DNA of 64,000 nt from Bog-473 sp963809825 (GCA_963809825.1 CAWELJ010000002.1:62001-126000); one strand, 5' to 3'; positions 1 to 10,024 are shown, numbered from the stretch's first letter. Made by a program: numbers and translations. The notes: generated from the sequence alone by a model not told the origin.

Positions 1-2
1 TG

Positions 3-26
3 ACGAGCCTCCCGGTCAACGTGTGA
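3..26 (+). CDS. C-terminal end of an unidentified gene (partial)
   Basis: The first bases read as an open frame ending Thr-Ser-Leu-Pro-Val-Asn-Val followed by TGA at 24-26. It could be the tail of a plus-strand gene starting left of the window. Only seven codons are visible, so no product can be named and chance is possible. The interval 27-170 that follows holds no gene I can support, only the Shine-Dalgarno region of the next gene. Confidence 0.2.
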   Translation, partial: TSLPVNV

Positions 27-170
27 GGCCGAGGGCCATGCATTACCTTCTGCCGAGCGGCAGCGCGCTCGAGCCGCCGTGGCCGGGGGGCGCACCGACA
101 CCGCTCCGCCCGAGTCGGCGACAGGACCCGCAGCGGCCGCGGCGTAGGGAGAGAGGAAGGTCGTGGCCCG

Positions 171-962
171 ATGAGTGACACGCAGCAGACGTCCGAGCCG
201 GTGCTGGTGTCAGAGCGGAGGGGGCCCGTGCTGGTGCTGCGGCTCAATCGGCCCGAGGCCCGTAACTCGTTGAACCCCGAGCTGTTGACGGCGATCGGGC
301 TCGGCATGGCGGAGGCCGAGAGCGATCCCGCCGTCCGGGCGGTGGTCCTGACGGGAACGGGGGAGAAGGCATTCTGTGCCGGCATGGACCTGCGTGCGTT
401 CGCCGAGGGAGGCAGCGTGGGCGGCAGCCCCGAGGGGATGAGGGGCTTCGCGCGCTTCACGCAGGGTGACATCGGGGTGCCCATCGTCGGTGCGGCGAAC
501 GCCACGGCGGTGGCCGGTGGCTTCGAGCTGCTCCTCGGCTGTGATGTGGTGGTGGCGTCCGAGGCGGCGTCCTTCGGGCTGCCCGAGGTCAAGCGCGGCC
601 TGTTCGCCGCCGGTGGCGGCGTGTTCCTGAGCACCCGCATCCCCCTGGCCGTTGCCCTGGAGCTCACGCTGACGGGCGACCCGATCGATGCGGCGCGTGC
701 CCTGTCGCTCGGACTGGTCAACCAGGTGGTCCCTGCGGCCGACGTGCTCGACGCTGCCGTGGCGTTGGCCGAGCGCATTGCCCGCAACGGTCCGCTGGCC
801 CTGCAAGCCACCAAGGAGCTCGTACGCACGGCCTCGACGGACCTCGAGAAGGCACGCTCCCTGGCCGCGGAGTGGCAGCCCAAGGTGTTCGGCAGCGAGG
901 ACGCCAAGGAAGGCGCAACCGCGTTCATCGAGAAGCGCGATCCGGTGTGGAAAGGGCGCTGA
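171..962 (+). CDS. Enoyl-CoA hydratase/isomerase family protein (crotonase)
   Basis: A 263-residue crotonase-fold protein, the usual family length. The oxyanion-hole segment AFCAGMDL lies at about residues 67-74 and the second one (GGFELLLGCD) near 117-126. Both positions that carry the catalytic glutamates in true hydratases are Glu (VASE and GLPE, before GLFAAGGG), so hydration of trans-2-enoyl-CoA in beta-oxidation is plausible. The ATG at 171 is preceded by a purine-rich AGAGGAAGG about ten bases upstream. It stands alone; a strong hairpin starts at its stop codon. Crotonases vary widely in substrate, so the exact reaction is not assigned. Confidence 0.9.
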   Translation: MSDTQQTSEPVLVSERRGPVLVLRLNRPEARNSLNPELLTAIGLGMAEAESDPAVRAVVLTGTGEKAFCAGMDLRAFAEGGSVGGSPEGMRGFARFTQGDIGVPIVGAANATAVAGGFELLLGCDVVVASEAASFGLPEVKRGLFAAGGGVFLSTRIPLAVALELTLTGDPIDAARALSLGLVNQVVPAADVLDAAVALAERIARNGPLALQATKELVRTASTDLEKARSLAAEWQPKVFGSEDAKEGATAFIEKRDPVWKGR

Positions 963-990
963 TCCTGATACTCAGCTGAGTATCGGGATC
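961..990. terminator. Near-perfect 30-bp palindrome at the stop of the crotonase gene
   Basis: The 18-bp core GATACTCAGCTGAGTATC (967-984) is a perfect palindrome. It is extended on both sides by GATCC/GGATC and a T-G wobble pair, giving a stem of about 13 bp in RNA. It starts inside the stop codon of the crotonase gene. There is no T-run, so it may be a weak terminator or a protein-binding site. The core motif TCAGCTGA recurs downstream (1135-1142 and 1146-1153). Confidence 0.5.
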
Positions 991-1135
991 CGATGGCAGG
1001 AGGTCCGGTTCACGGCCGCGCCGCATGGCGAGCGCACATGCTCGCGACTGTTGACTCGACCATCCTTCGCACATCGCTCCCACAATTGCTTCCGCACTTC
1101 ATGTCCACGCGACTGTGACCCCGAACTCAGGCGCT

Positions 1136-1152
1136 CAGCTGAATTTCAGCTG
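1136..1152. promoter_or_regulatory. Interrupted palindrome upstream of the secreted repeat protein
   Basis: CAGCTGAA, one T, then TTCAGCTG form a perfect 8+1+8 inverted repeat about 180 bases before the start of the secreted protein at 1334. It shares TCAGCTGA with the palindrome at 967-984. This is the only structured signal in the 371-base gap 963-1333; no gene is seen there. A role as operator is inference. Confidence 0.35.
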
Positions 1153-1333
1153 ACGACCGAATTCGCGTCGCCGACGCCCGTTCGTGAAAGATTCCGCGCC
1201 GGAGTCGCCGACGATCCTTGTAACGCGTCGCATCGAGGTGCTACACATACGCCGCACCATCGATTCACTTTCGGGAGCGGTTGGGGCTCCCGCCGAGGTG
1301 AAGCGTGATCACCAACCGGGAGGAAATCGGGAA

Positions 1334-4326
1334 ATGAGTTTTCGTCGTCGTTTCACGTCCGCGCGATCGGGCAGAGGTCGGCTGGCCCCCATCGGGGTCA
1401 GCTTGGCCAGCGGACTGGCGTTGGTCGCCGGCTTCGCCTTCACGTCGTTGGCTGCGCCGGCAGGCGCGGCGTCCGGTCCCCACGTGCAGCGGTCCGCGTC
1501 GGACTTGCTGCAGCCGCGGGCGGCCATCCCGTTCACGACGGTGCACACGACCTTCACCGTCACCAACTTCGGTGATGACGCCGCCACGCCGAGCAACTGC
1601 CCCGGCGCAAACTGCAGCCTGCGCGACGCGGTGGCGGCGGCCAACGCGGACACGGGGAACCTCGACGGCATCGTCATCCCTTCGGGCAACACCGTCAACC
1701 TGACCAACGGGGTGATCGACTTCACGAACTCGGTACTTCTGAGCGCCACCGGCGCCACCGTGAACGGCGGAGGACAGCAGATCTTCGACGAGAACACCAC
1801 GACCATCACCGTCCAGATCACCGGTGGCACGCTGACCGGCGGCAGCGCCAGTGCCGGTGGTGCATTCGAGCAAAGTGCCGGTGCGCTCATGCTCAACGGG
1901 GTCACGCTGGCCTCGAACACCGCAGGCGAGGGCGGCGCCCTCTACTCCGACGCCCAGCTGTGGATCTCCAGCTCGGCATTTGTGGGCAACACCGGGACGG
2001 GCACGTCGTCTGACAGCAGCGGCGGCGGTATCTTCTTCGACTCCAGCTCATCCGCTCTGATCGAGAACACGCTGTTCCAGGGCAACGGCGCGCCCTACGG
2101 CGGAGGTTTCGACAACTACGACGGCGCGGTGACCGTCAACGACAGCACCTTCACCGCGAACAACGCGGGCCCGACTACCGCTGCCGGGCACGGCGGGGGC
2201 ATGTACGCCGACGAGCTGACGCTCGGCACCAACGACACCTTCGACAACAACTCCTTCGCCAACGGCGGCAACGGTGCCGGCGTCGAGAACCAGTACAACC
2301 TCAACCTCACCAACTCTCACATCGACAACAACACCTGCTCCGGTGGGAACATCGACGGGTGCGGTCTGTACGAAGCCGGCGACGGCGCCAGCTACACGAA
2401 CGTGACCGTCAACGGCAGCAATGCGAACGCCGGAACGGGCACGGTCGACGGTGGCGCCATCTACAGCTCCCCCGACCAGGCGCGGTTCAACGGCCTCACC
2501 GTCAACGGCACGAGCGCCACGGGCGCCACGGTCGACGGTGGCGCCATCTACGCCCAGTACCTCACCATCGACAATGCGACCGTGAGCTCCACGACGGCGC
2601 ACGGGAGTGCAACGACCGGCGGGTCGGTGAACGGTGGTGCGATCTACAACGAGGAGGACTCCTCCTTCACCAACGTCGCCATCAGCGGCACCACCGCCAA
2701 CGCCGACCTGGCGACGGCGTCCACGCCGTCGACGACACAGTCCTCGGTCGACGGCGGGGCGTTCTACGACGCCGAGACAGCGAATATTCAGTCCATGAAC
2801 ATCACGAACACGACGACGACCGCATCGGGCGGTAACGGGTCGGTCGAAGGTGGCGTCTTCTACAACTCCGACATCGTCAACGCCCCAACCTGAACGCGAC
2901 CGGGGCGACTGTCACCGCGGACAACTATGTCGAGGGCGGACTGTTCGTGAACTACGACCAGTTCAACGGCACCAACGTGACGTTCGGCTCCGCCACGGTG
3001 AACGTGCCGGGAAGCCCCGTGGAGGCGAATCCCGAGGCAAACGGGTCGATCATCTACAGCGACGACAACCTGAACGCGGTCAACCTGACGGCCGACGACG
3101 TGAACGCCACCGTGGGGTCCGGAACGGGCTTCAACTACGGCGTCGAGATCGACACCTCGACGTCGAACGCACTCACCAACTCGACGATTGCCAACGACAA
3201 CCTGTCCGGCCCGAGCGGCAGCACGTTCGGCCTCTTCGTCGACGCTGGCGACTCGCTGGCACTCCTCAACACCATCGTCTCCACCTCGTCCGGCTGCGGC
3301 TTCGGGGCCAACGCGGCCATCAACTCTCTGGGGCACAACCTCGAGAACAGCGCCACGTGCGGCATGACCGCTCCGGGTGACCTCCAGAACGCCAACCCCC
3401 AGGTGCAGCCGCTCGCCAACAACGGCGGCCAGGTCCTCACCGGTGCGCTGGCCAAGACCAGCCCGGCCATCGACGCCGGCTCCAATACCGGGTGCACCTC
3501 GACCGACGCCCGAGGCGTGGCGCGGCCGCAGGCCGGGACCTGTGACATCGGCGCCTTCGAGTACGTCCACCAGGGCTACTGGATGGTCGGGAACGACGGC
3601 GGCGTCTTCAACTACGGCGACGCGCAGTTCGAGGGCTCCATGGGTGGCAAGCACCTCAACGCCCCGATCGTCGCCATCGCCGGAACCGGTGATGTCGGTG
3701 CCGGCTACTGGGAGGCCGCGTCCGACGGCGGCGTCTTCAGTTTCGGGAACGCGAACTTCCACGGCTCCGCCGGGGGCGTTCACCTGAACAAGCCGGTCGT
3801 GGGCATGGCCGCCACCGCTGACGCGGGTGGGTACTGGCTCGTCGCATCCGACGGCGGCGTCTTCAACTACGGCGATGCCGGGTTCTTCGGCTCCGCCGGC
3901 AGCATCCACCTCAACAAGCCGATCGTGGGCATGGCGTCCACGCCTGACGGCAAGGGCTACTGGCTGGTGGCCTCCGACGGTGGCGTCTTCAACTACGGCG
4001 ACGCCGGGTTCTTCGGCTCCGCCGGCAGCATCCACCTCAACAAGCCGATCGTCGGCATGGCGTCCACGGCCGACGGCAAGGGCTACTGGCTGGTAGCCAC
4101 CGACGGCGGCATCTTCAGCTACGGCGATGCCGCCTTCTACGGCTCCACCGGCGCCCTTACGCTGAACCAGCCGATCAACGGCATGGCGGCCGGCCCGCTC
4201 GGACAGGGCTACTGGCTGTTTGCCGCGGACGGCGGTGTGTTCTCGTTCGGTGACTCCATGTACCTCGGCTCGGTGCCCGGTTCCGGCGTGCACGTCACCA
4301 ACATCGTCGGCGGGGCGAGCACGTAG
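1334..4326 (+). pseudogene. Secreted CSLREA/beta-helix protein with C-terminal GYW-DGGVF repeats, frameshifted
   Basis: One gene is read in two frames. The first part (1334-2893) begins at an ATG with GGGAGG ten bases upstream and has a long Sec signal peptide (about residues 1-45, ending ...AAPAGAAS). A CSLREA-like segment follows (NCSLRDAVAAAN), then a Gly/Asn/Thr-rich parallel beta-helix of the choice-of-anchor Q type. Frame 1 stops at 2891-2893; the next frame continues without a break in sense from 2887 through 4326. Adding one C to the CCCC run at 2883-2886 restores a protein of about 997 residues. The last third is six GYW..DGGVF.YGD repeats, common in secreted proteins of Acidimicrobiia. 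The function is unknown; it is probably cell-surface or extracellular. Confidence 0.75.
3577..4326 (+). repeat. Six tandem ~126-bp coding repeats (42-residue GYW-DGGVF units)
   Basis: Units start at the Tyr codon of GYW at 3577, 3706, 3832, 3958, 4084 and 4210. The first is 129 bp, the next four are exactly 126 bp, and the last is partial. Units 3 (3832-3957) and 4 (3958-4083) are almost identical in DNA, which points to recent duplication. Each unit reads roughly YW..ASDGGVFNYGDA.F.GS.G..HLN.PIVGMA, a possible propeller-like or beta-rich blade. Confidence 0.9.
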
Positions 4327-4338
4327 TCAAGCGTCTCG

Positions 4339-4385
4339 GCCGGGTGTCCGGGACCTCCTCGGGGGTCTCGGGCACCCGGCTCTTT
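4339..4385 (+). terminator. Rho-independent-like terminator between convergent genes
   Basis: A GC-rich stem pairs GCCGGGTGTCCGGGACC (4339-4355) with its near complement ending at 4380, followed by TCTTT. It sits just after the secreted repeat protein and before the convergent permease gene. Confidence 0.65.
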
Positions 4386-4483
4386 CGCGTCGTGCCCGCC
4401 TCTTGCCGTCGCCCCACCCCGCAGGATGAAGCACGAACTGCGGAACCTGACCGTGCGGGACGTGCGAGGCCCCGACCGGTCGC

Positions 4484-6364
4484 CTAATGAGGGTGCTCGG
4501 TGTCGGGCGACTCCAACGGCACGGAGACCCGAGCCACGACGACGTCCTCTCGGCCACGGAGGGCAGAGGAGAGGACCAGGTCGATCTGGTTGTGCAGGAT
4601 CCGGTAGCGCCGCTTGTCCGGCCGGATGACCGGGATGAGGACGACGATCTGATCAGCGGGATGCTCCGCCCGCACCTCGTCGATGTACTCGACGATCGGC
4701 TGCACGACGGAGGCGTACTCGTTGTAGAGCACGACCAAGGGCACCCCGGGGTCCCAGGTGCGCCACTGGCGGCGCAGCGTGTCGGCGTCGTGGGTCCCCT
4801 CGTCCCCTCCGCGCAGGACGACCGTGACGGCCATGACCTCCTGCCCGAGTGACTCGGCCTCGCACAGCGCGTGCTCGGTGAGGCGCGAGATGCGATTCAC
4901 GGGGACGATGACGATCGTGTACTTGGGGGCCGGTCGCTTCGGCGTCTCGTCGATCCGGAGTTCCTTCCGAGCCCGCTCGTAGTAGGCATGGATGCGGAGG
5001 AAGAGGAACACGAAGGCCGGCACGGCGATGACCACCACCCACGCACCCTCAGTGAACTTCGAGATGAGAAAGACGATGGTGGCGATCGCGGTGATGCAGG
5101 CGCCGATGCCGTTGATCGTCGCCCGCCGGCGCCAGTGGGGCGGACGCAACTTTCGCCAGTGCACCACGAGCCCGGCCTGTGACAGCGTGAAGCCGATGAA
5201 GACCCCGATGGCGAAGAGAGGAATCAGCGTATTCGTGTTGCCGCCGACGGCGACGAGCAGCGCGCCCGCCATGACGGTGAGCACCACGATGCCGTTGGCG
5301 AAGGTCTGCCGGTCCCCCCTGATGGTGAACAGGTGGGGCAGGTAGTTGTCCCGCGCCACGAGGCTGGCCAGGACGGGGAGCCCGCCGAAGGAGGTGTTGG
5401 CCGCCAGTGCGAGCACGATGGTGATCGTGATGGACACGATGTAGTAGGCCCAGCCCCGCCCGACCGCCATGGCCATGATCTGGCTCAGCACCGTCTGGCC
5501 CGACCGGGGCCCGATGTGCCAGCGCTTGGCCAGGACGGCCAGGCCGAGCAGCATGGCTCCCAGAATGAGGCCGAGCAGCATCTCGGTGCGCTTGGCCCGG
5601 ACCGCCCGGGGCTCCCGGAAGAGAGGCACCCCGTTGGCGATCGCCTCGACGCCGGTCAGCGCGCTGCAGCCGGCGGAGAACGCCTTGAGGATCAGCAGGA
5701 AGGTGACCGCCTTCAGCCCGGTCGTCGGCAGCTGTGACGTCCCCGGCAACGGCTGGTCGAGCCCGAGGGGATGGATGAGGCCGATGGCGATGATGGCCAG
5801 GAGCCCGACAATGAAGATCATCGTCGGCAACAGGAAGGCGCGTGCCGTCTCGCCGAGGCCCCGCAGGTTGAGCACCATGATGAAGAGGAGGATCCCCAGG
5901 CACAGCGGCACGGTGGCCCCGTCGAGCCCCGGGAAGGCGGACTGGAGCCCGGCGACACCGGCCGCGATGGAGACGGCAACGGTGAGTGTGTAGTCGACGA
6001 CGAGTGAGGCGGCGGCGACGAGACTGGTGTGGGCACCGAAGTTCGCCCGGGAGACGGCGTAGGCGCCACCGCCCATGGGGTACGCATCGATCACCTGGCG
6101 GTAGGAGAAGACCAGGATGGCCAGCAGGCCGACGATGGCGATCGTGATGGGAAGCACCAGGTGCAGGGCGCCGGCGCCCGCCACCGCCAGCACCAGGATG
6201 ATGGCCTCGGGCCCGTAGGCCACTGACGTCAGGGCGTCGAGCGACAGCGCGGAGAGACCCTCGACCGGGGTGATCCGCTCCTTCCCGGAGCCCCGGGCCG
6301 TTCGCGGGGGCCCGACGAGCACCTGCCAGACGGCAGTGGCTCTGCCCGGGTGCCGCTCTGCCAT
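4484..6364 (-). CDS. APC-family amino-acid permease with C-terminal cytoplasmic domain
   Basis: About 626 residues, rich in hydrophobic helices from about residue 40 to 470. It opens with an APC-superfamily signature (ITPVEGLSALSLDALTSVAYGPEA and PMGGGAYAVSRANFG; the Gly-rich GGGAY is the substrate-site region). The last ~140 residues are hydrophilic (PKYTIVIVPVNRISRLTEHAL) and resemble the soluble tail of YdgF/YfnA-like large APC transporters. It probably carries an amino acid or other cation-coupled solute across the cytoplasmic membrane. ATG at 6364 is preferred; a GTG at 6397 would add 11 residues, and neither start has a good ribosome site. Substrate unknown. Confidence 0.85.
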   Translation of the reverse strand: MAERHPGRATAVWQVLVGPPRTARGSGKERITPVEGLSALSLDALTSVAYGPEAIILVLAVAGAGALHLVLPITIAIVGLLAILVFSYRQVIDAYPMGGGAYAVSRANFGAHTSLVAAASLVVDYTLTVAVSIAAGVAGLQSAFPGLDGATVPLCLGILLFIMVLNLRGLGETARAFLLPTMIFIVGLLAIIAIGLIHPLGLDQPLPGTSQLPTTGLKAVTFLLILKAFSAGCSALTGVEAIANGVPLFREPRAVRAKRTEMLLGLILGAMLLGLAVLAKRWHIGPRSGQTVLSQIMAMAVGRGWAYYIVSITITIVLALAANTSFGGLPVLASLVARDNYLPHLFTIRGDRQTFANGIVVLTVMAGALLVAVGGNTNTLIPLFAIGVFIGFTLSQAGLVVHWRKLRPPHWRRRATINGIGACITAIATIVFLISKFTEGAWVVVIAVPAFVFLFLRIHAYYERARKELRIDETPKRPAPKYTIVIVPVNRISRLTEHALCEAESLGQEVMAVTVVLRGGDEGTHDADTLRRQWRTWDPGVPLVVLYNEYASVVQPIVEYIDEVRAEHPADQIVVLIPVIRPDKRRYRILHNQIDLVLSSALRGREDVVVARVSVPLESPDTEHPH

Positions 6365-6429
6365 GAAAGGGCACTCTACGAGCGGGTCGGCCGGCACAAG
6401 TGGAGGGCCGCCCGTGGCAGTCTGAGGGG

Positions 6430-6900
6430 ATGGAGCTGTGGGAACTCGTCGCCCGGGAGTCGTGCCGGGACACGTTGGCGCAGTACTCCCATGCGGGGGA
6501 TCGCTACCTGCTCGAGGAGTTCGCCGCGGCCTTCTGCGAGGACGGTGTACTCGAGATCCGCGGCGCCGCCCCTGTGGAGGGACGGCAGGCGATCATGGAT
6601 CGTTTCGGCGGCGGCACCGCCGCCCTGCAGGCGCGCCAGGCCGCCAGGACACAGGCCCCCGGGACCACGAGGCAGGTCGTCCGCCACAACGTGACCAACA
6701 TCAGGTTCGAATCCGTGTCCCCGTCCGAGGCCACCGTGGTGAGCTACTTCACCGTCTTGACCGAGGTGGGGCCCGACCACATGGGCCGCTACCGCGACCG
6801 GCTGGTGCCCGTGGGAGACCGCTGGCTCATCGCCCACCGTTTCGTCTCGGTGGACTGGCACGCACCCGGGTCGGTCTACCGGCCGACGAAGTCGGAGTAA
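6430..6900 (+). CDS. SnoaL-like / NTF2-fold protein
   Basis: A 156-residue protein starting at ATG 6430 (MELWELVARESC). The pattern of N-terminal helices followed by a DRYLLEEFAAAFCEDGVLEIRG segment, then strand-rich blocks ending HRFVSVDW, fits the SnoaL/NTF2 (ketosteroid-isomerase-like) fold. Members act on small hydrophobic substrates or are purely structural. It diverges from the permease and converges, seven bases apart, on the acyl-CoA dehydrogenase, in a block of CoA-ester enzymes, which hints at lipid or steroid metabolism. No catalytic residue can be assigned. Confidence 0.75.
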   Translation: MELWELVARESCRDTLAQYSHAGDRYLLEEFAAAFCEDGVLEIRGAAPVEGRQAIMDRFGGGTAALQARQAARTQAPGTTRQVVRHNVTNIRFESVSPSEATVVSYFTVLTEVGPDHMGRYRDRLVPVGDRWLIAHRFVSVDWHAPGSVYRPTKSE

Positions 6901-6907
6901 TCCGGAG

Positions 6908-9064
6908 TCAGTTGATGAGGGGATCCCGGGGCAACCCGAGGATGCGTTCTCCGATCTGGTTGCGCTTGATCTCCGACGTCCCGCCGGCGATCGACATGCC
7001 TCGATGCATCAGCACCATCATCGTGGTGATCGCCCCGGCCCCCTCCGCGTAGGCGGTGTCGGGACCCCCGAGCGCCGCCATGATCGCCGCCGCCTCGTGC
7101 CCGATCTCCGAGAGCACGAGCTTGGTCACGTTGCCCTCGGGCCCGGGCCCACCACCGGCCACGGCCCGGTGGGCGCTGCGCATGTTGAGCCCGGCCATCG
7201 CCTCGCTGTGGGCGATGGCACGGCCGATCCGTCCCGCGCCGCCGGCCAGCCGCCCGGGATGGGCGTCGAAGGGGGCGATCGCCATGTCGACGGGCATGGA
7301 TCCGCCGCCCTGTCCGCCGCCGATGGAGACGCTCTCGTTGCCGAGTGTGGCGCGGGCCACTGTCCAGCCGCCGTTGACGGGGCCGACGACGTCGTCGTCG
7401 GGAACGAAGACGTCGTTGAAGAAGACCTCGTTGAACTCCGAGTGCCCGGTGACCATCTTGAGCGGGCGGACCTCGACGCCCTCGGCGTGCATGTCGATGA
7501 CCATCGTCGTGATGCCCTGGTGCTTCGGCACATCGGGATCGGTACGGATGGTGGCCAGGCCGAAGGCGGCGAGATGCGCGCCGCTCGTCCACACCTTCTG
7601 GCCGTTGACCAGCCAGCCACCCTCGACCCGGGTGGCCCTGGTCTTGACCCCGGCGGCGTCGCTCCCGGCGTCGGGTTCGCTGAAGAGCTGGCACCAGATG
7701 AGGTCCTGGCGCAGGGCGGGGAGCACCCAACGGGCCACCTGGTCCTCGCTCGCGTGCTGAATCAGCGTCAGGATCACCCATCCGGTGATGCTGTACTGCG
7801 GGCGTGACACCCCCTCCGCCCGGAACTCCTGCTCGATCACGAGCTGCTCCACCGCCCCCGCCTCACGACCCCACGGCCGGGGCCAGTGCGGCATGACGTA
7901 GCCCGTCTCGATCATCGCCTCGCGCTGCGCGGACGCATCGAGACCCTTGATCCGGCCGGCGAAGGCCCGTACCTCGTCCCGCATCGGCTCGGCCTCGGGG
8001 GGCAGGTCGATGGTGCGCTCCCGACGGGTCCCCCCGCGCACCAGGTCGGTCACGTCGAGCGCGGCCGCCTCGGCGTCGACCAGCGCCTCCAGGGCGGTCG
8101 CCCGGCGCAGGTAGAGATGGGCGTCGTGCTCCCACGTGAAACCGATGCCGCCGTGCACCTGGATGTTCAGTTGCGCGCACTCGTCCGCGGCCGCCAGTGC
8201 GAGCACGGCCGCCATGGCCGCGGCCAGGGAGAACTGGTCACCCCCGTCCTCGGCGGCGCGGGCCGCGTCCCACACCACCGCCGTGGCGAGCTCGCTCGCC
8301 ACCAGCATGTTGGCGCAGTGGTGCTTGACCGCCTGGAACGTCGCGATCGGGCGACCGAACTGCACCCGCACCTTGGCGTAGGCGGCGGCCTCCTCGGTGC
8401 ACTGGGCGGCGACGCCGGTCGACTCCGCGGCGGTGATGAGGCGGGCCAGGTCGACCAGGACGCGCCGGCCCCCCGGGATCACCTCCGCCGCCGCGCCTTC
8501 CAACTCGATGCGCGCGCTGCGCCGCGTCGGGTCGAGGTTCTCCGGCACCGTCACCGTGACCCCGGGCGCGGCGATATCGACGACGATGACGTCCTCACCG
8601 GCGGGGAGGACGAGGACCTGGGCGAGGCCACCGCCCAGGACCGCCGGCGCCGTCCCGGCGGCCTTGCCCTCCGCGACCGTGATGTCCGAGGTGAGTGCGA
8701 CACCGCCGAGGACGGTGCCGTCGGCGAGGCCCGGGAGGAAGCGACTTCTGAGCTCGTCCGGCCCCGCCGCGTCGATGCATGCGCTGGCGATCACGGTCGG
8801 GACGAACGGGCCCGGGGTGATGGCCCTCCCGAGCTCCTCGACCACGACGACGAGCTCGGGCAACCCGAAACCGGAGCCACCGACGTCCTCGGGCAGGTGG
8901 AGACCGAGCCAGCCCAGCGAGGCCAGGTCGGACCAGAACGGGGGCGGCAGCTCCCTCTCGGCCTCCAAGAGCTCGCGAGCGGCTCCCCGGGAATCGTGCT
9001 TGGCGAGGAAGTCCGACGCTGTCTGGCCCAGGGCGCGGTGGTCCTCGGTGATCGCGATCGACAT
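6908..9064 (-). CDS. Fused two-domain acyl-CoA dehydrogenase (FadE34-like architecture)
   Basis: About 718 residues made of two tandem acyl-CoA dehydrogenase domains: residues ~1-370 (ending in QVHGGIGFTWEHDAHLYLRR) and ~390-718 (QLFSEPDAGSD, then GGTSEIKRNQIGERILGLPRDP at the C-terminus). This length and fusion resemble mycobacterial steroid side-chain dehydrogenases of the FadE34 kind, which desaturate bulky acyl-CoAs using FAD. ATG 9064 is chosen because a plausible GAAAGG lies upstream and the protein then starts like the family (MSIAITEDHRALG). It is last in a minus-strand operon after SDR and TesB, seven bases after TesB. The steroid substrate is inference. Confidence 0.9.
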   Translation of the reverse strand: MSIAITEDHRALGQTASDFLAKHDSRGAARELLEAERELPPPFWSDLASLGWLGLHLPEDVGGSGFGLPELVVVVEELGRAITPGPFVPTVIASACIDAAGPDELRSRFLPGLADGTVLGGVALTSDITVAEGKAAGTAPAVLGGGLAQVLVLPAGEDVIVVDIAAPGVTVTVPENLDPTRRSARIELEGAAAEVIPGGRRVLVDLARLITAAESTGVAAQCTEEAAAYAKVRVQFGRPIATFQAVKHHCANMLVASELATAVVWDAARAAEDGGDQFSLAAAMAAVLALAAADECAQLNIQVHGGIGFTWEHDAHLYLRRATALEALVDAEAAALDVTDLVRGGTRRERTIDLPPEAEPMRDEVRAFAGRIKGLDASAQREAMIETGYVMPHWPRPWGREAGAVEQLVIEQEFRAEGVSRPQYSITGWVILTLIQHASEDQVARWVLPALRQDLIWCQLFSEPDAGSDAAGVKTRATRVEGGWLVNGQKVWTSGAHLAAFGLATIRTDPDVPKHQGITTMVIDMHAEGVEVRPLKMVTGHSEFNEVFFNDVFVPDDDVVGPVNGGWTVARATLGNESVSIGGGQGGGSMPVDMAIAPFDAHPGRLAGGAGRIGRAIAHSEAMAGLNMRSAHRAVAGGGPGPEGNVTKLVLSEIGHEAAAIMAALGGPDTAYAEGAGAITTMMVLMHRGMSIAGGTSEIKRNQIGERILGLPRDPLIN

Positions 9065-9071
9065 GGCTAGT

Positions 9072-10010
9072 TCATACCTTTCGTTGCGGTCTCGGCGAGG
9101 CGTCATGCTCGGTCGGGTGCTGCGCGCGGGCGGCTCGGATCGCCTCGAGGTCGCGCGGCGCGCGCCCTTCACGCGCCGCCGCCTCCGCTTCGAGCTGCAG
9201 GACCTCCTCCACCAGTTGGGTCGTCGACCCCGGCAGCAGGAGGTGCTCCTGGTAGATGGTGGCCCCGAGCGTGCCATGGCGGTCCCGCATGGAGCCGTGG
9301 TAGGACCCGCGGGCGCTGCGCGCCTTCACCGGCCGCAGGTCGACGAGCACCCAGTCGTCGGCTCTGATGTTCTCCTGGAACCACATGGAGTGGTCGATGC
9401 TCGGCCCGCCCCGGCCGACGAGCGAGGCGTCCTGCTGGCCGAATCCCGTCCCGAGGTCGGAGAGGTAGGTGAGGCCCGCCCGCTGGATGAGGGGGTCGTC
9501 GCCGAGCGGGGCCGTCGAGCGCACCCACACGCAATCGGTGAACACGCCCTTGAGGAAGTCGGTCGGTGTGACCTCTCGCACCTCGAGCAGGTCGTTCCAC
9601 CCGCTGCGGACCGTCTGCTCGGGCTCGGGCGCGGCGCGCCGGGGTGCGTCGTCGAAGACGCCGCCCTCGCTCTCGGCATGGAACGACGTGATCATGGAGA
9701 AAATCACGTCGCCCTCCTGCAAGGCGACGACGTGGCGGGCCGAGAACGAGCGACCGTCGCGATCCCGATCGACCTCGAGGACGACGGGGAGGTCGCTGCG
9801 TCCCGCGCGCAGGAAGTAGCCGTGCAGCGAGTGCGGGAGACGCTCCGGCTCGACCGTGGCCGCGGCGGCGAGCAGGCATTGGGCCGCCACTTGCCCGCCG
9901 TACAGGGTCTGGCGCGGCCCGTAGTTGGCGTTCCGGCCGCGGAAGAGATCGCGGTCGAGCCGCTCGAGGGTCAGCAGGGACGGCAGGTCCTCGGCGAGAT
10001 CGAGGTCCAT
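9072..10010 (-). CDS. tesB: Acyl-CoA thioesterase II (TesB family)
   Basis: 312 residues, two fused hotdog domains as in TesB. The N-terminal FRGRNANYGPRQTLYGGQVAAQ and the later FQENIRADDWVLVD and SARGSYHGSMRDRHGTLGATIYQEHLL are typical; the catalytic Asp-Thr/Ser-Gln region lies in the C-terminal domain. It hydrolyses medium- or long-chain acyl-CoA to free acid and CoA in the cytoplasm. It sits between the SDR dehydrogenase (14 bases upstream) and the fused acyl-CoA dehydrogenase (7 bases downstream), probably as one transcript. Confidence 0.92.
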   Translation of the reverse strand: MDLDLAEDLPSLLTLERLDRDLFRGRNANYGPRQTLYGGQVAAQCLLAAAATVEPERLPHSLHGYFLRAGRSDLPVVLEVDRDRDGRSFSARHVVALQEGDVIFSMITSFHAESEGGVFDDAPRRAAPEPEQTVRSGWNDLLEVREVTPTDFLKGVFTDCVWVRSTAPLGDDPLIQRAGLTYLSDLGTGFGQQDASLVGRGGPSIDHSMWFQENIRADDWVLVDLRPVKARSARGSYHGSMRDRHGTLGATIYQEHLLLPGSTTQLVEEVLQLEAEAAAREGRAPRDLEAIRAARAQHPTEHDASPRPQRKV

Positions 10011-10024
10011 CTGGCCGGCGCCTG

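Noticed and set aside
3577..4326. CRISPR-like array
   Set aside because: The repeats are long, adjacent, without spacers and in frame within a coding sequence.
4487..5345. Plus-strand open frames inside the permease gene
   Set aside because: They are high-GC shadow frames with biased composition; the minus-strand gene has clear family motifs.
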